From: JABDKJ01 sp964609215
Lineage (GTDB): Bacteria > Bacteroidota > Bacteroidia > Flavobacteriales_D > JABDKJ01
Length of the DNA stretch: 64,000 nt
Direction of reading: 5' to 3'
NCBI GenBank assembly: GCA_964609215.1
Contig: CAZSQZ010000019.1
Span: 1-64,000 of the forward strand
A program made the translations under genes and the position numbers. The notes beneath the pieces are model-generated. The model was not told where the DNA came from and did no database searches. It saw nothing but the letters and a program-made list of their open reading frames with translations. Of the stretch, positions 9,597-17,840 are shown piece after piece; position 1 is the stretch's first letter, and each line of letters begins with the position of its first letter.

Positions 9597-10046
9597 CTAA
9601 GGATGAACATGAAATTGTATTGTTTCTACTTCTTCTTGCATCCCTACCTCATGTCCCCAGACTTTTGATTGTATAATATAATCCCCGTGCTGATCAAATC
9701 CATTTTCTTCTGAAAGGACCAAATCATCATGAAATTCATAAACTCCACTGGTTTCATGAACATGAATATCGCTTGGCATATTATAAATTTCAGAATTATC
9801 TCCTTCCTTTAAAACAAGCACTTGCGCATGGTGTATTGTTTCACCAGTATGACTTTCAAATTCTATATGAATATGAATGGTGTCACCTATATGTTTATCA
9901 TTTGAATTTGGAGAATGTATATGGGCATGATAATCGAAACTCGTTTCTGTATGCATTTCTTCTATTATCTCATCTTCATTCTTATCACAAGACAAAATGA
10001 AAATAGAACTAGATAAAAGGGATATAAATAAGATTGAATTTTTCAT
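9597..10046 (-). CDS. Histidine-rich lipoprotein
   Basis: The product is 149 residues with a lipoprotein signal peptide (lipobox ending at the Cys in ILSCD, about residue 20). The mature part holds 17 His, many in H.H or HH pairs (HAHIH, HIHI, HIHVH-like, HVHP at the C-terminus), plus many acidic residues. This favours binding of divalent metal ions in the periplasm or at the outer membrane. It sits 10 bp after the outer-membrane barrel gene and is clearly in its operon. The metal is not determinable from sequence. I do not recognise a named family. Confidence 0.75.
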   Translation of the reverse strand: MKNSILFISLLSSSIFILSCDKNEDEIIEEMHTETSFDYHAHIHSPNSNDKHIGDTIHIHIEFESHTGETIHHAQVLVLKEGDNSEIYNMPSDIHVHETSGVYEFHDDLVLSEENGFDQHGDYIIQSKVWGHEVGMQEEVETIQFHVHP

Positions 10047-10056
10047 TTATTTTATT

Positions 10057-10938
10057 TTAAAATTGATAAATAATTTGACTTTTAAACTGTATTGTTGATG
10101 AATAACCTTCTTGCTTAAAACTATCGACTAGAGGCAAGGAAAAGCTATTGCTGAATATTAAATTTTTGTGATTCATATTGATTTCAAAAAGAGCATTCAT
10201 TATTTCTTGCCCAGTTTCTTGATCTGCATTTCCATTCTTGTATCTATCTTGTGAAATATAAGAATATGAAATGCCTGTTCTTGGAAGCAAGATAACGGAC
10301 CTATTCAGCTGAAGAGAATATTGCTGCATTAATAAAAATTGACCTTGACTTCCAAAAAGATATCCTGAGCTTGATTTCGAAAACTTGGATATAGAGAGTG
10401 ATAATATACTTGTCCATTTTTTGTATGAAATCAAGGTGTTATTGGATAAAGAATATCCCCAACTACCATTACCTATATTGAAACTTTGAGGTAGATCTTG
10501 ATCGTGAATATCTGAAATATAATTTCCAGTAGGGAGCTTAAGTGTAAACCTGCTATTTGACCCAAAGAACTTCTCATTAGGTAGCCGCTTACTCCATAAA
10601 TATCCTAGATGCAAACTAATATCAGAGAAACCTAGCATAGATCTCATACCATCTTCATTTTCTCTTTGGTTGAATTTAAACGGAAGATTAAAACCAGCTT
10701 GCCATTTATCATCTATGTAATAGTTGCCAAAAGCTTCAATGTGTTGAAACACATCGTACGTTTTTCCATAATTGGAACTGATTTCAAAATTAGATAACCT
10801 ATATAGAAGACCAAAACTATTTTTATCAATATCTCCTAAAAGGCCTATTTGCGCGCTCATTGTGCCAGCACAGTTGTCACAGGAATGAACATTTTGAAAA
10901 CCAATAACTCCAATCATGAAAAGAAATATTTCTCTCAT
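10057..10938 (-). CDS. Outer-membrane beta-barrel protein with N-terminal CxxC, putative metal-locus porin
   Basis: The product is 293 residues with a signal peptide (about 1-19). The mature N-terminus begins with a CDNC motif. The rest is alternating amphipathic strands ending in Phe (FKSQIIYQF), as in outer-membrane barrels. It resembles the Bacteroidota 'transporter' proteins that start with a C..C(G.C) motif near the mature N-terminus. It is the second gene of a minus-strand operon, between the Cys-motif membrane protein and the His-rich lipoprotein. A role in passage or sensing of a metal ion is inferred from context. Confidence 0.7.
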   Translation of the reverse strand: MREIFLFMIGVIGFQNVHSCDNCAGTMSAQIGLLGDIDKNSFGLLYRLSNFEISSNYGKTYDVFQHIEAFGNYYIDDKWQAGFNLPFKFNQRENEDGMRSMLGFSDISLHLGYLWSKRLPNEKFFGSNSRFTLKLPTGNYISDIHDQDLPQSFNIGNGSWGYSLSNNTLISYKKWTSILSLSISKFSKSSSGYLFGSQGQFLLMQQYSLQLNRSVILLPRTGISYSYISQDRYKNGNADQETGQEIMNALFEINMNHKNLIFSNSFSLPLVDSFKQEGYSSTIQFKSQIIYQF

Positions 10939-10981
10939 TAAAAGATAATTAAAGGTTAATAAACTAAGTAGTATCTAACTT

Positions 10982-11341
10982 TTAAGAGATTGGAGGAGGC
11001 TGGGGAGGACTATAGTCCATTTCAAGTATTTTCTTAGAGTAAATGCTACTTAAATCGTTTAAGTGCTGAAAATTATATAGAACGGATAAGGTTGAATAAA
11101 AAAACAAATTTACCTTATGCTCCTCAAACTTTAAATCTTCTCTTTTTTGATTTTGTCCTTCCTTAATAATTTTGGTTAAATGGCATTGACCATAACAAGA
11201 TAAATCAGGTTTAGACTTATTTACACAAAACAAGTTGGTGATTTTATCTTGATTAATCTTAAAACAAGTATATACCATCAAGTCACTGATGCTGGAGAAA
11301 AGCACCATAAGAAGTAGCAGACCAGATAAAATTCGAATCAC
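10982..11341 (-). CDS. Small membrane-anchored protein with Cys motif, first gene of the metal-locus operon
   Basis: The product is 119 residues from a GTG at 11341. An N-terminal hydrophobic helix (about 5-25) is followed by a conserved-looking block: CFKINQDKI...FCVNKSKP...CYGQCHL. This pattern of N.Q..I...C.NK.KP...C.G.C.L is one I know from small uncharacterised Bacteroidota proteins encoded near metal-uptake genes. The Cys/His set could ligate a metal. The C-terminus is Pro-rich (PPQPPP). A promoter of TTTG-N23-TATTTTTG form lies just upstream, making this the operon leader gene. Confidence 0.7.
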   Translation of the reverse strand: MIRILSGLLLLMVLFSSISDLMVYTCFKINQDKITNLFCVNKSKPDLSCYGQCHLTKIIKEGQNQKREDLKFEEHKVNLFFYSTLSVLYNFQHLNDLSSIYSKKILEMDYSPPQPPPIS

Positions 11342-11345
11342 GTTT

Positions 11346-11380
11346 CAAAAATATTAAAACCTATGATTGATTGTTTCAAA
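11346..11380 (-). promoter_or_regulatory. Bacteroidota-type promoter of the metal-locus operon
   Basis: Read on the minus strand: -33 element TTTG (11380-11377), 23-nt spacer, -7 element TATTTTTG (11353-11346), matching TAnnTTTG. The GTG start lies only 4 nt further on, so the transcript would be nearly leaderless. Confidence 0.5.
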
Positions 11381-11467
11381 TTAAGAATTATAATTTGAAC
11401 TTAGTTTCGAAATAAGAATGCAATTTAAATACAAGAAGATTGAATTATAAATTCAAAGAAAAATAAT

Positions 11468-11475
11468 TACTTTCG
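11468..11475 (+). promoter_or_regulatory. Candidate -7 element of the methionine operon
   Basis: TACTTTCG differs from TAnnTTTG at one position and lies about 30 nt before the riboswitch aptamer. The nearest TTG (11440-11442) is 25 nt upstream, slightly long for a -33 element, so the assignment is tentative. Confidence 0.35.
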
Positions 11476-11505
11476 CCTTGCTTTTTAGCGAGAGTTCATT
11501 AAATC

Positions 11506-11603
11506 ACTTATCAAGAAAGGTGGAGGGAAAGGCCCTGTGAAACCTTAGCAACCCTTGGAAACAAGAAGGTGCTAATTCCGTTGCTTAATGCAACTAGATA
11601 GGT
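11506..11603 (+). ncRNA. SAM-I (S-box) riboswitch aptamer
   Basis: P1 pairs ACTTATC (11506-11512) with GATAGGT (11597-11603). The core shows the S-box pattern: AAGAAAGGTGGAGGG, GGCCCTGTGAAACC, AGCAACC, AAGGTGCTAATTCC. P4 is the hairpin GTTGC/GCAAC (11580-11584/11590-11594). It senses S-adenosylmethionine. It lies upstream of an osmC-like gene, metZ-like and metX, a context that fits methionine biosynthesis. A terminator and an alternative antiterminator follow, so control is by transcription termination. Confidence 0.93.
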
Positions 11604-11623
11604 CAGAAGAATCTTTGTTGATG

Positions 11624-11656
11624 CCTCTTTTGACCACGGTCAATGGAGGTTTTTTG
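11624..11656 (+). terminator. SAM-riboswitch expression platform (intrinsic terminator)
   Basis: The hairpin CCTCTTTTGACC (11624-11635) / GGTCAATGGAGG (11638-11649) is followed by a T-run. Its 5' arm can instead pair over 10 bp with GGTCAGAAGA (11601-11610) to form an antiterminator. That segment overlaps the 3' strand of P1 (GGT, 11601-11603). SAM binding would fix P1, release the arm and let the terminator form (OFF switch). Confidence 0.88.
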
Positions 11657-11697
11657 TTTTACACCATTCTTGATTTTAGAATATAAATTATTAAAGA

Positions 11698-12111
11698 ATG
11701 GAAATAAAATTAGAACGAATAGATTCGAAATTTCAGTTTAAATCTGGAAGTGGCGATCAGGAAGTGTATACCTGCGCTTCTGAAGCCTTACAAGGAAACA
11801 TAGGAAAAGGACAAAGACCAATGGCCTTGGTTCTAAATGGCTTGGCAGCTTGCATGTCAATAGACATTTTGAATATTCTCTATAAGCAAAAGCAGTTGAT
11901 TAAGAACTTTAGCGTCTTAGTTAAAGCTGAAAGAGATGATGCACCTCCAAGCGCTTTCAGAAAAATAAATATAATTTTTTCAGTTCATGGAGATGTAAAA
12001 AGTGATTTACTTGAAAAAGCAATTAACCTCACACGAGAAAAGTATTGCTCCGTTTATCATTCTCTGTCTTCCTCTATAGAAGTTACCTTTAATTCAGAGA
12101 TCAATGAGTAG
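11698..12111 (+). CDS. OsmC/Ohr-family protein in the methionine operon
   Basis: The product has 137 residues and the OsmC-like fold. The first active-type Cys is in LAACMSIDIL (about residue 53) and the second in KYCSVYHSL (about 110). OsmC and Ohr reduce organic hydroperoxides with a Cys pair, and related YhfA-type members have unclear roles. It is the first gene after the SAM-I riboswitch and overlaps metZ by 8 bp, so it is co-expressed with methionine synthesis genes. The link between an OsmC-like thiol protein and homocysteine formation is not obvious. Family assignment is good; substrate is unknown. Confidence 0.82.
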   Translation: MEIKLERIDSKFQFKSGSGDQEVYTCASEALQGNIGKGQRPMALVLNGLAACMSIDILNILYKQKQLIKNFSVLVKAERDDAPPSAFRKINIIFSVHGDVKSDLLEKAINLTREKYCSVYHSLSSSIEVTFNSEINE

Positions 12112-13282
12112 CCAAGAGTTTGAAACATTGGCCATTCGCACTCAAAATACAAAAAGCCAAGAAAGAGAACATTCGGTACCACTTTTCCTGACTTCTTCTT
12201 TCACTTTTGAGTCTGCAGAACAGGGCGCGAGTATTTTTAAAGGAGAAGAAGAAGGAAATTTGTATAGTAGATTCTCCAACCCGAATGTCAATGAATTGGT
12301 AAACAAACTTTGTTTACTTGAGAAATGTCCAGCAGGAATGGCAACAGCAAGTGGAATGGCAGCTGTTTATACGGTTTTAGTTGCATTGCTCGAACAAGGA
12401 GATCATCTAATAGCTTCTTCTTCCATTTTTGGAAATAGCAGATACATCATTGAACAGATTCTTCCGAAAATGGGAGTGGATTACACTTTTGTAGAAGTGA
12501 ATGATAACCATTCATTTGAAACCGCATTACAAAGCCATACAAAAATGGTTTTTCTGGAAACTCCATCTAATCCCACCTTAAAAATTGCCGACTTAACGTT
12601 TCTAGGAAATTGGTGTAAGGCGAATGATATTCTGCTGGCAGTAGATAATTGTTTCGCAACTCCATATTTACAAAAACCTAGAAATTTTGGTGCGCATTTG
12701 GTTATTCACAGTGCCACCAAATATATAGATGGCCAAGGTCGTGTTTTGGGTGGAGTAATATTAGGAGATAAAAAAGAAATAGATATCTGTTTTGAATTTT
12801 TAAGAAGAACAGGCTCAAGCTTATCTCCATTTAATGCATGGGTTCTGTCTAAGAGCTTGGAAACTTTGGCAGTAAGAATGGATAAGCATTGTTCAAATGC
12901 TAAGACTTTAGCAGAGTTTTTAGAGTCATCCGATGAAATAGAAAAAGTAATTTATCCAGGACTTAGCAATCATCCTGAATATGATCTGGCTCAAAATCAA
13001 ATGATGTTGGGTGGTGGGTTAGTTGGCTGTATTATAAAAGGAGGTGCAGAAAGAGGTGCTGCTTTTTTGAATGCACTTGAAATGCATTCTCTTACTGCTA
13101 ATTTAGGTGATACTCGAAGTATAGCAACGCATCCCGCAAGTACAACCCATTCTAGATTGTCCACTTCAGAACAAAGAGAATTGGACATAATGCCCGGTTA
13201 TTTAAGATTTTCTGTAGGCTTAGAACATGCCAACGATATTATAAAAGACATTGAGCAAGCAATTTTGAAAACTAAGCTATGA
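12104..13282 (+). CDS. metZ: O-succinyl/acetylhomoserine sulfhydrylase (PLP trans-sulfuration enzyme)
   Basis: The product has 392 residues and belongs to the Cys/Met-metabolism PLP family. Lys206 in HSATKYIDGQG is the Schiff-base lysine. Other signatures are YSRFSNPN, ATASGMAA, LETPSNPTLK and DNCFATPYLQ. The 'SATKY.DGQGR.LGG' form is typical of MetZ-type sulfhydrylases, which make homocysteine directly from the acylated homoserine and sulfide. Being followed by metX suggests the acyl donor is O-acetylhomoserine, so the exact acyl specificity is open. It overlaps osmC-like by 8 bp and metX by 4 bp (ATGA), and is governed by the SAM-I riboswitch. Confidence 0.88.
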   Translation: MSSQEFETLAIRTQNTKSQEREHSVPLFLTSSFTFESAEQGASIFKGEEEGNLYSRFSNPNVNELVNKLCLLEKCPAGMATASGMAAVYTVLVALLEQGDHLIASSSIFGNSRYIIEQILPKMGVDYTFVEVNDNHSFETALQSHTKMVFLETPSNPTLKIADLTFLGNWCKANDILLAVDNCFATPYLQKPRNFGAHLVIHSATKYIDGQGRVLGGVILGDKKEIDICFEFLRRTGSSLSPFNAWVLSKSLETLAVRMDKHCSNAKTLAEFLESSDEIEKVIYPGLSNHPEYDLAQNQMMLGGGLVGCIIKGGAERGAAFLNALEMHSLTANLGDTRSIATHPASTTHSRLSTSEQRELDIMPGYLRFSVGLEHANDIIKDIEQAILKTKL

Positions 13283-14295
13283 ATTCAAAAAAGTATTTTA
13301 AAAGTAATAGGACCTTCAATCTGGAATCAGGGGAAAAGTTGGAAGGTATTGAATTGGCTTATCATACCTATGGAACATTAAACGCTGAACGAAATAATGT
13401 AATCTGGGTTTTTCACGCTATTAGCGCAAATAGTGATGTTCTAGAGTGGTGGTCAGGACTTTTTGGAGCAGATAAAATTTATGATCCTCAAAATTATTTT
13501 ATCATTTGTGTGAATGCTATTTGCTCACCCTATGGCAGTACAAGACCCAGAGATGAAAGTTTTCCAATGGTGTCTATTCGGGATAATACTAATGCTCAAT
13601 TATTGCTGGCAAAGGAATTAAACATTGAAAAAATACATACATGTATTGGTGGTTCTTTTGGCGGTAATCAAGCTTTAGAATTTGCATATTCATTTAAGGG
13701 TAGAATAGATCATCTCATTCTTTTGGTTTCAAGTTATAGGGAATCTGCATATAGTATAGCAAGTCATGAAGCCCAGCGAATAGCAATGAAAGCAGATAAG
13801 ACTTTTGGCCAGGAGAATGGAGGTAAAGACGGTATGAAAGCGGCCAGAGCAATGGCCTTGTTGAATTATAGAACACATGAAATTTTTATAAAGCAACAAA
13901 CCGATTTTAATGATAATTTAAACGCATTTAAGGCAAGTTCATATATTCAATATCAAGGAAATAAATTTGTAAAGCGCTTTGATGCATTGTGCTATTATTA
14001 CTTGACAAAATGTTTGGATAGTTATCATATCGGAAGGGGGAGAGGTGGTATTGAAAAAGCTTTGTCAACAGTTAGCGTACCTACTCTGGTAATTGGAATA
14101 GATAGGGATATGCTTATTCCTTGCAGCTTTCAGAAGCAATTGGTTCATTATCTTCCAAATGCACTTTACGAAGAAATATCTTCCGATTTTGGTCATGACG
14201 GCTTTCTGGTAGAAACTGAAAAAATACGAAAGAAGATTTTGAATTTTTATTTGTTCGCAAATCAAAGCATTGAAAGAGAATGTTGCTTAATTTAA
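13279..14295 (+). CDS. metX: Homoserine O-acetyltransferase
   Basis: The product has 338 residues and is an alpha/beta-hydrolase of the MetX family. The nucleophile is Ser126 in GGSFGGNQ (usual form GGSMGGMQ). Asp277 (GIDRDMLIP) and His306 (FGHDGFL) complete the triad. SPYGSTRP and the initial AYHTYG are also typical. It acylates homoserine to open the route to methionine. The start ATG overlaps the metZ stop. The motif differs at two positions from the common MetX nucleophile loop, and acyl-donor preference (acetyl or succinyl) cannot be told from sequence alone. Last gene of the SAM-regulated operon. Confidence 0.9.
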   Translation: MNSKKYFKSNRTFNLESGEKLEGIELAYHTYGTLNAERNNVIWVFHAISANSDVLEWWSGLFGADKIYDPQNYFIICVNAICSPYGSTRPRDESFPMVSIRDNTNAQLLLAKELNIEKIHTCIGGSFGGNQALEFAYSFKGRIDHLILLVSSYRESAYSIASHEAQRIAMKADKTFGQENGGKDGMKAARAMALLNYRTHEIFIKQQTDFNDNLNAFKASSYIQYQGNKFVKRFDALCYYYLTKCLDSYHIGRGRGGIEKALSTVSVPTLVIGIDRDMLIPCSFQKQLVHYLPNALYEEISSDFGHDGFLVETEKIRKKILNFYLFANQSIERECCLI

Positions 14296-14328
14296 ACAGG
14301 AAATTATATACTGGATAAAATATAAGCC

Positions 14329-14700
14329 ATGAAACATTTGATAATAAGCCTTGCAGTCTGTTTCCTTTTCTCTTGTCAAGAAGAAAAGAAGTTAGAATAT
14401 TCCGAAAGGTATATTGTTGAAACCACTGTTCAATTAAAAGAGGGCAAGACCGAGGAAGCTTTGAAGTTATTTGCAGCATCTAATCCTGAACTTGTAAAGG
14501 ACCAACCCGATTGGTTAAAGGCTTCTTTTTCAGAAGTGGAAGGGGAGGATATTGTAATAGTTAGAGCTCAGTGGAGGAGTAAAGAATCTTATCAAGAATT
14601 TTCGAGCTCAGATCAATTTAAGGAAACCATGAATGGTTTTCGTCATTACTTTCGTGGAAGGCCAAAAGTTACAATCAGCAAGGTCTTGTTTGAGATGTAA
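14329..14700 (+). CDS. Small lipoprotein, ABM-like (dimeric alpha-beta barrel) domain
   Basis: The product is 123 residues with a lipoprotein signal (lipobox FLFSC, Cys about residue 16). The mature part (about 25-120) has the layout of an antibiotic-biosynthesis-monooxygenase-like ferredoxin fold: 'ERYIVETTVQLKEG', a helix, 'IVIVRAQWRSKESYQEF', then a short helix and a final strand. ABM-fold proteins include monooxygenases and heme-degrading enzymes, but no catalytic residue set is evident. It lies 33 bp after metX on the same strand. Confidence 0.6.
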   Translation: MKHLIISLAVCFLFSCQEEKKLEYSERYIVETTVQLKEGKTEEALKLFAASNPELVKDQPDWLKASFSEVEGEDIVIVRAQWRSKESYQEFSSSDQFKETMNGFRHYFRGRPKVTISKVLFEM

Positions 14701-14739
14701 AAAGAAAATATACTATTTAATTAATCAGATAATAGCTAA

Positions 14740-15048
14740 ATGCCTACACATATTCCAAGAACAGAGCCGATAAGAAAAAAAGAGCAATTATTGGATAGTA
14801 CAGAAAAACTAAGACTAGCAATACTTCATGAGAAATCCGTAGAAAATATTAGAAAACTTACTGAGAGATATAGATTGGCAAATATTTCGTTACTAAAAGC
14901 AAAAATACATACGCTAAATGAATTGAATATTCAGGGTAGAAATGTTGGATCTGAGTTGGTCAAATTAGTAAAGGAAAAAGACGTATGGAATCAGAAAAGT
15001 TTGGATGTTATTTTCGCAGAGTTCAAGGCTAATCTTTCAAACAATTAA
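14740..15048 (+). CDS. Small helical protein of unknown function
   Basis: The product is 102 residues, highly charged, all-helical in appearance, with no signal peptide. Heptad-like Leu/Ile spacing (about 18-90) suggests a coiled coil. I recognise no family. It starts 39 bp after the ABM-like lipoprotein gene on the same strand. The 239 bp that follow show no further gene. Confidence 0.55.
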   Translation: MPTHIPRTEPIRKKEQLLDSTEKLRLAILHEKSVENIRKLTERYRLANISLLKAKIHTLNELNIQGRNVGSELVKLVKEKDVWNQKSLDVIFAEFKANLSNN

Positions 15049-15287
15049 TCATAAACCCATTACTTTAAAAAAGCTTTCTTAGAATTGAGTATGGTATTTT
15101 AATGTCTGCTATGCTTAAGGTTCTTTAAATTAGCTGTTAAGCTTTACAATATTCAAGAACTTTTGTAAATTTCTAATTGTTATCTTGAAGTACGCTTTTA
15201 GGATTTTAAGCGTTTAAAGAATTTGAATTTAGCTATCTACTTTTATAAAAGGAAAGGTGCTAAAGATTTTTGATATTTGAATAATAG

Positions 15288-17795
15288 ATGACCAAGGCGA
15301 AGAAATTAAAAATATATGCTTTCCTCTTGTTACAATTGGCAATTAGTCATTTGGCAATTGCGCAGGAAGTTCCTATTCTGAATTATTCTATAAATTCAGA
15401 TGGTAGGGTTGAGCTTGAAGTTAATTCAGATAGCCAACATTATTACATTCTTCAAATACGAACACATATAGATAGTTCCTTTAATATTACTTCCTCTTTT
15501 ACTTTAGGAGAAAATGGTACAACAACTATCTCTGAGGCTTTGGCTGCTTATCCTGAAGGACATTATCGGGTTCTGGAATATGCTATCGATAATCCTATCG
15601 ATACTGATGGAGATGGAATAGACGATATGTCCGAATTTCAAAATGCTCCTTACCAAAGTCCAAATAATTCTGCAGATCAAATATCCTTAGAAGATGGTTT
15701 GGTTATGGTTGATGATTTTGAAACATATATTGCCTTATCTGAGAAAAGAGATGAGGTGCAATGGTCTGAATTTCTGAATGGTAAAGAGTATGTGAAATAT
15801 CTAATAGTGGATTTTTATTCCAATCCAAAGATCTATTTCATCAATACAGATAATCATGAGTTGCATGCGGATTTTGGTGCTGCCATAGGGGTAGAACATT
15901 TAGGTGATCACATTCAAAAAGGGCAAATAAGCTATCATCCTACTAACCTTTCCAGCAATGGAACTTTTGGGACATACGCATTTAATTATAGTAATGGACA
16001 TGGGCGATCTTTTCCAATAGTTCAAAGAACACATGAGTTATTGGCAACCAATATGCCCTTGCTCAATAATAATCTGGCCTATTATATCACTGATAATAAC
16101 GAGTTGCAATATGATGATGAAGTAGATCTTTATGAAAATTCTCGAGTTCCTGTTCTTTTCGAATCGGATTTATATGCAGGTGTTGATTTCTGGGGATTGA
16201 ATCAAGCGGAAGGCTTTGGTTTTTTTCGTCACATGACTTTGGAGGAAATCCCTGGGCCGAAGGACATTGTTTTGTATGATATTTTACCTAATAATTTACC
16301 AAGAGTAGGGGGCATTATGACTTCAGTCATACAAACACCTCTTTCTCATGTAAACCTTCGTGCGATTCAAAATAATATTCCTAATGCATTTGTTAGAGAT
16401 CCTTTAGAGGTTGACTCTATTGCTAATTTGCTTAATCATTTTGTTTACTACCGCGTGGACCAAAGTGGTTTTGAATTAAGGGAAGCTACCGTGGAGGAAG
16501 TAAATGATTGGTTTGAAGACTTAAGGCCAGAAGAAGATCAGGTTCCACCCTTAAATCTTGATCAAAAGGAAATACTTTCTTTAGATGATATTGAATTCGA
16601 AATGTTTGATTCATTTGGGGCGAAATGTTCTAATGTAGCAACGATGAGAACTTTTGGTTTTCCTGATCTGACTATTCCAAATGGTTATGGAGTTCCATTT
16701 TATTTTTATCAGGAATTTATGCAATACAATGATTTTTTCACTGAAGTAGAAGAAATGATTGCAAACCCACAATTTCAATCGAATAGAAATGTTAGAGCTC
16801 AGATGTTGGGTGATTTTAGAGAGGAAATAGAAGCTGCAAATATGCCAAGTTGGATGATGACGGAATTGGCTAATATGCAGTATTCTTTCCCGATAGGTAC
16901 TTCTATTAGATGCCGTTCTAGTTCCAATAACGAAGATTTAGCAGGTTTTAATGGAGCAGGTTTGTATACTTCAAAGACACAACATCCTCATGAAGGACAT
17001 ATCTCAAAATCTATTAAACAGGTTTATGCCAGCCTTTGGAATTTAAGAGCTTTTGAGGAAAGAGATTTTTATAGAATAGATCATTTTAAAACCTCTATGG
17101 GAGTTCTTTGTCATCCAAACTATTCAGACGAAAGAGCGAATGGTGTTGCTGTTAGTACGGATCCAATATACGATACAGAGCATACTTTTTATTTGAATAC
17201 GCAATTAGGAGAAGATCTAATTACCAATCCGGGAATTAATTCTATTCCGGAAGAAATATTAACAGATGCAGATGCCAGTGGAGATGCTGGAGTTACCATT
17301 GTGCAACATTCCAATTTGGTTCCTGAAGATAGTTTATTGATGAGTGCTTTTTACTTAGATCAAATGAGGGAATTTTTATCTGTGATTCACAATGAATTCG
17401 AAATACTTTATGATGCAGTAGGTAATGAGACATTTGCAATGGACATTGAGTATAAGATTACAGCAGAAGATCAGTTAATTATTAAACAAGCTCGACCCTG
17501 GATTGCTTTTGTCCAGAAATCGGAATCTATTTGGCCGGAAGGAGAGTCCCTGGTATTAAATCTGTTTCCAAATCCAGCTATTGAATCTTTAATTGTTCAA
17601 TGTCAAGATTGCAATTTAACGAGAGCTAGCGTGTTTGATCTTAATGGAAGATTACTGATTGAGCAAAACGTTTTAGACCCTACTCAGCCTGTTCAAATAC
17701 CGATATATTCATTAGCGGAAGGAGCTTATGTTCTTAGAGCATCTAATGGAGATAATTCCTCTTTTGATGCTAAATTGTTCTTTAAGACTAAATAG
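15288..17795 (+). CDS. Secreted phosphohistidine-swivel + ATP-grasp (PPDK_N-like) protein with T9SS sorting domain
   Basis: The product has 835 residues and a signal peptide (about 1-25, ending AIAQ). A Ca-binding-like DTDGDGIDD stretch is near 105. A swivelling phosphohistidine domain is at about 300-390, with His354 in QTPLSHVNLRA. A nucleotide-binding ATP-grasp domain follows at about 455-755: FGAKCSN, IRCRSSSNNEDLAGF (540-554), GAGLYTSKT, DIEYK and IIKQARPW. The C-terminus is a T9SS type A domain (NLFPNPAIES ... GAYVLRA). The His-before-ATP-grasp order matches plant glucan water dikinase, not PEP synthase. A PEP/pyruvate TIM-barrel domain is absent. The key residues look intact, yet the protein is exported, where ATP is not expected. 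A shorter relative lies at 32823-34706. Confidence 0.82.
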   Translation: MTKAKKLKIYAFLLLQLAISHLAIAQEVPILNYSINSDGRVELEVNSDSQHYYILQIRTHIDSSFNITSSFTLGENGTTTISEALAAYPEGHYRVLEYAIDNPIDTDGDGIDDMSEFQNAPYQSPNNSADQISLEDGLVMVDDFETYIALSEKRDEVQWSEFLNGKEYVKYLIVDFYSNPKIYFINTDNHELHADFGAAIGVEHLGDHIQKGQISYHPTNLSSNGTFGTYAFNYSNGHGRSFPIVQRTHELLATNMPLLNNNLAYYITDNNELQYDDEVDLYENSRVPVLFESDLYAGVDFWGLNQAEGFGFFRHMTLEEIPGPKDIVLYDILPNNLPRVGGIMTSVIQTPLSHVNLRAIQNNIPNAFVRDPLEVDSIANLLNHFVYYRVDQSGFELREATVEEVNDWFEDLRPEEDQVPPLNLDQKEILSLDDIEFEMFDSFGAKCSNVATMRTFGFPDLTIPNGYGVPFYFYQEFMQYNDFFTEVEEMIANPQFQSNRNVRAQMLGDFREEIEAANMPSWMMTELANMQYSFPIGTSIRCRSSSNNEDLAGFNGAGLYTSKTQHPHEGHISKSIKQVYASLWNLRAFEERDFYRIDHFKTSMGVLCHPNYSDERANGVAVSTDPIYDTEHTFYLNTQLGEDLITNPGINSIPEEILTDADASGDAGVTIVQHSNLVPEDSLLMSAFYLDQMREFLSVIHNEFEILYDAVGNETFAMDIEYKITAEDQLIIKQARPWIAFVQKSESIWPEGESLVLNLFPNPAIESLIVQCQDCNLTRASVFDLNGRLLIEQNVLDPTQPVQIPIYSLAEGAYVLRASNGDNSSFDAKLFFKTK

Positions 17796-17840
17796 TATAA
17801 CTTCGATTCTTTCCAGAATACTTCCTAACCAAGTCTATTT

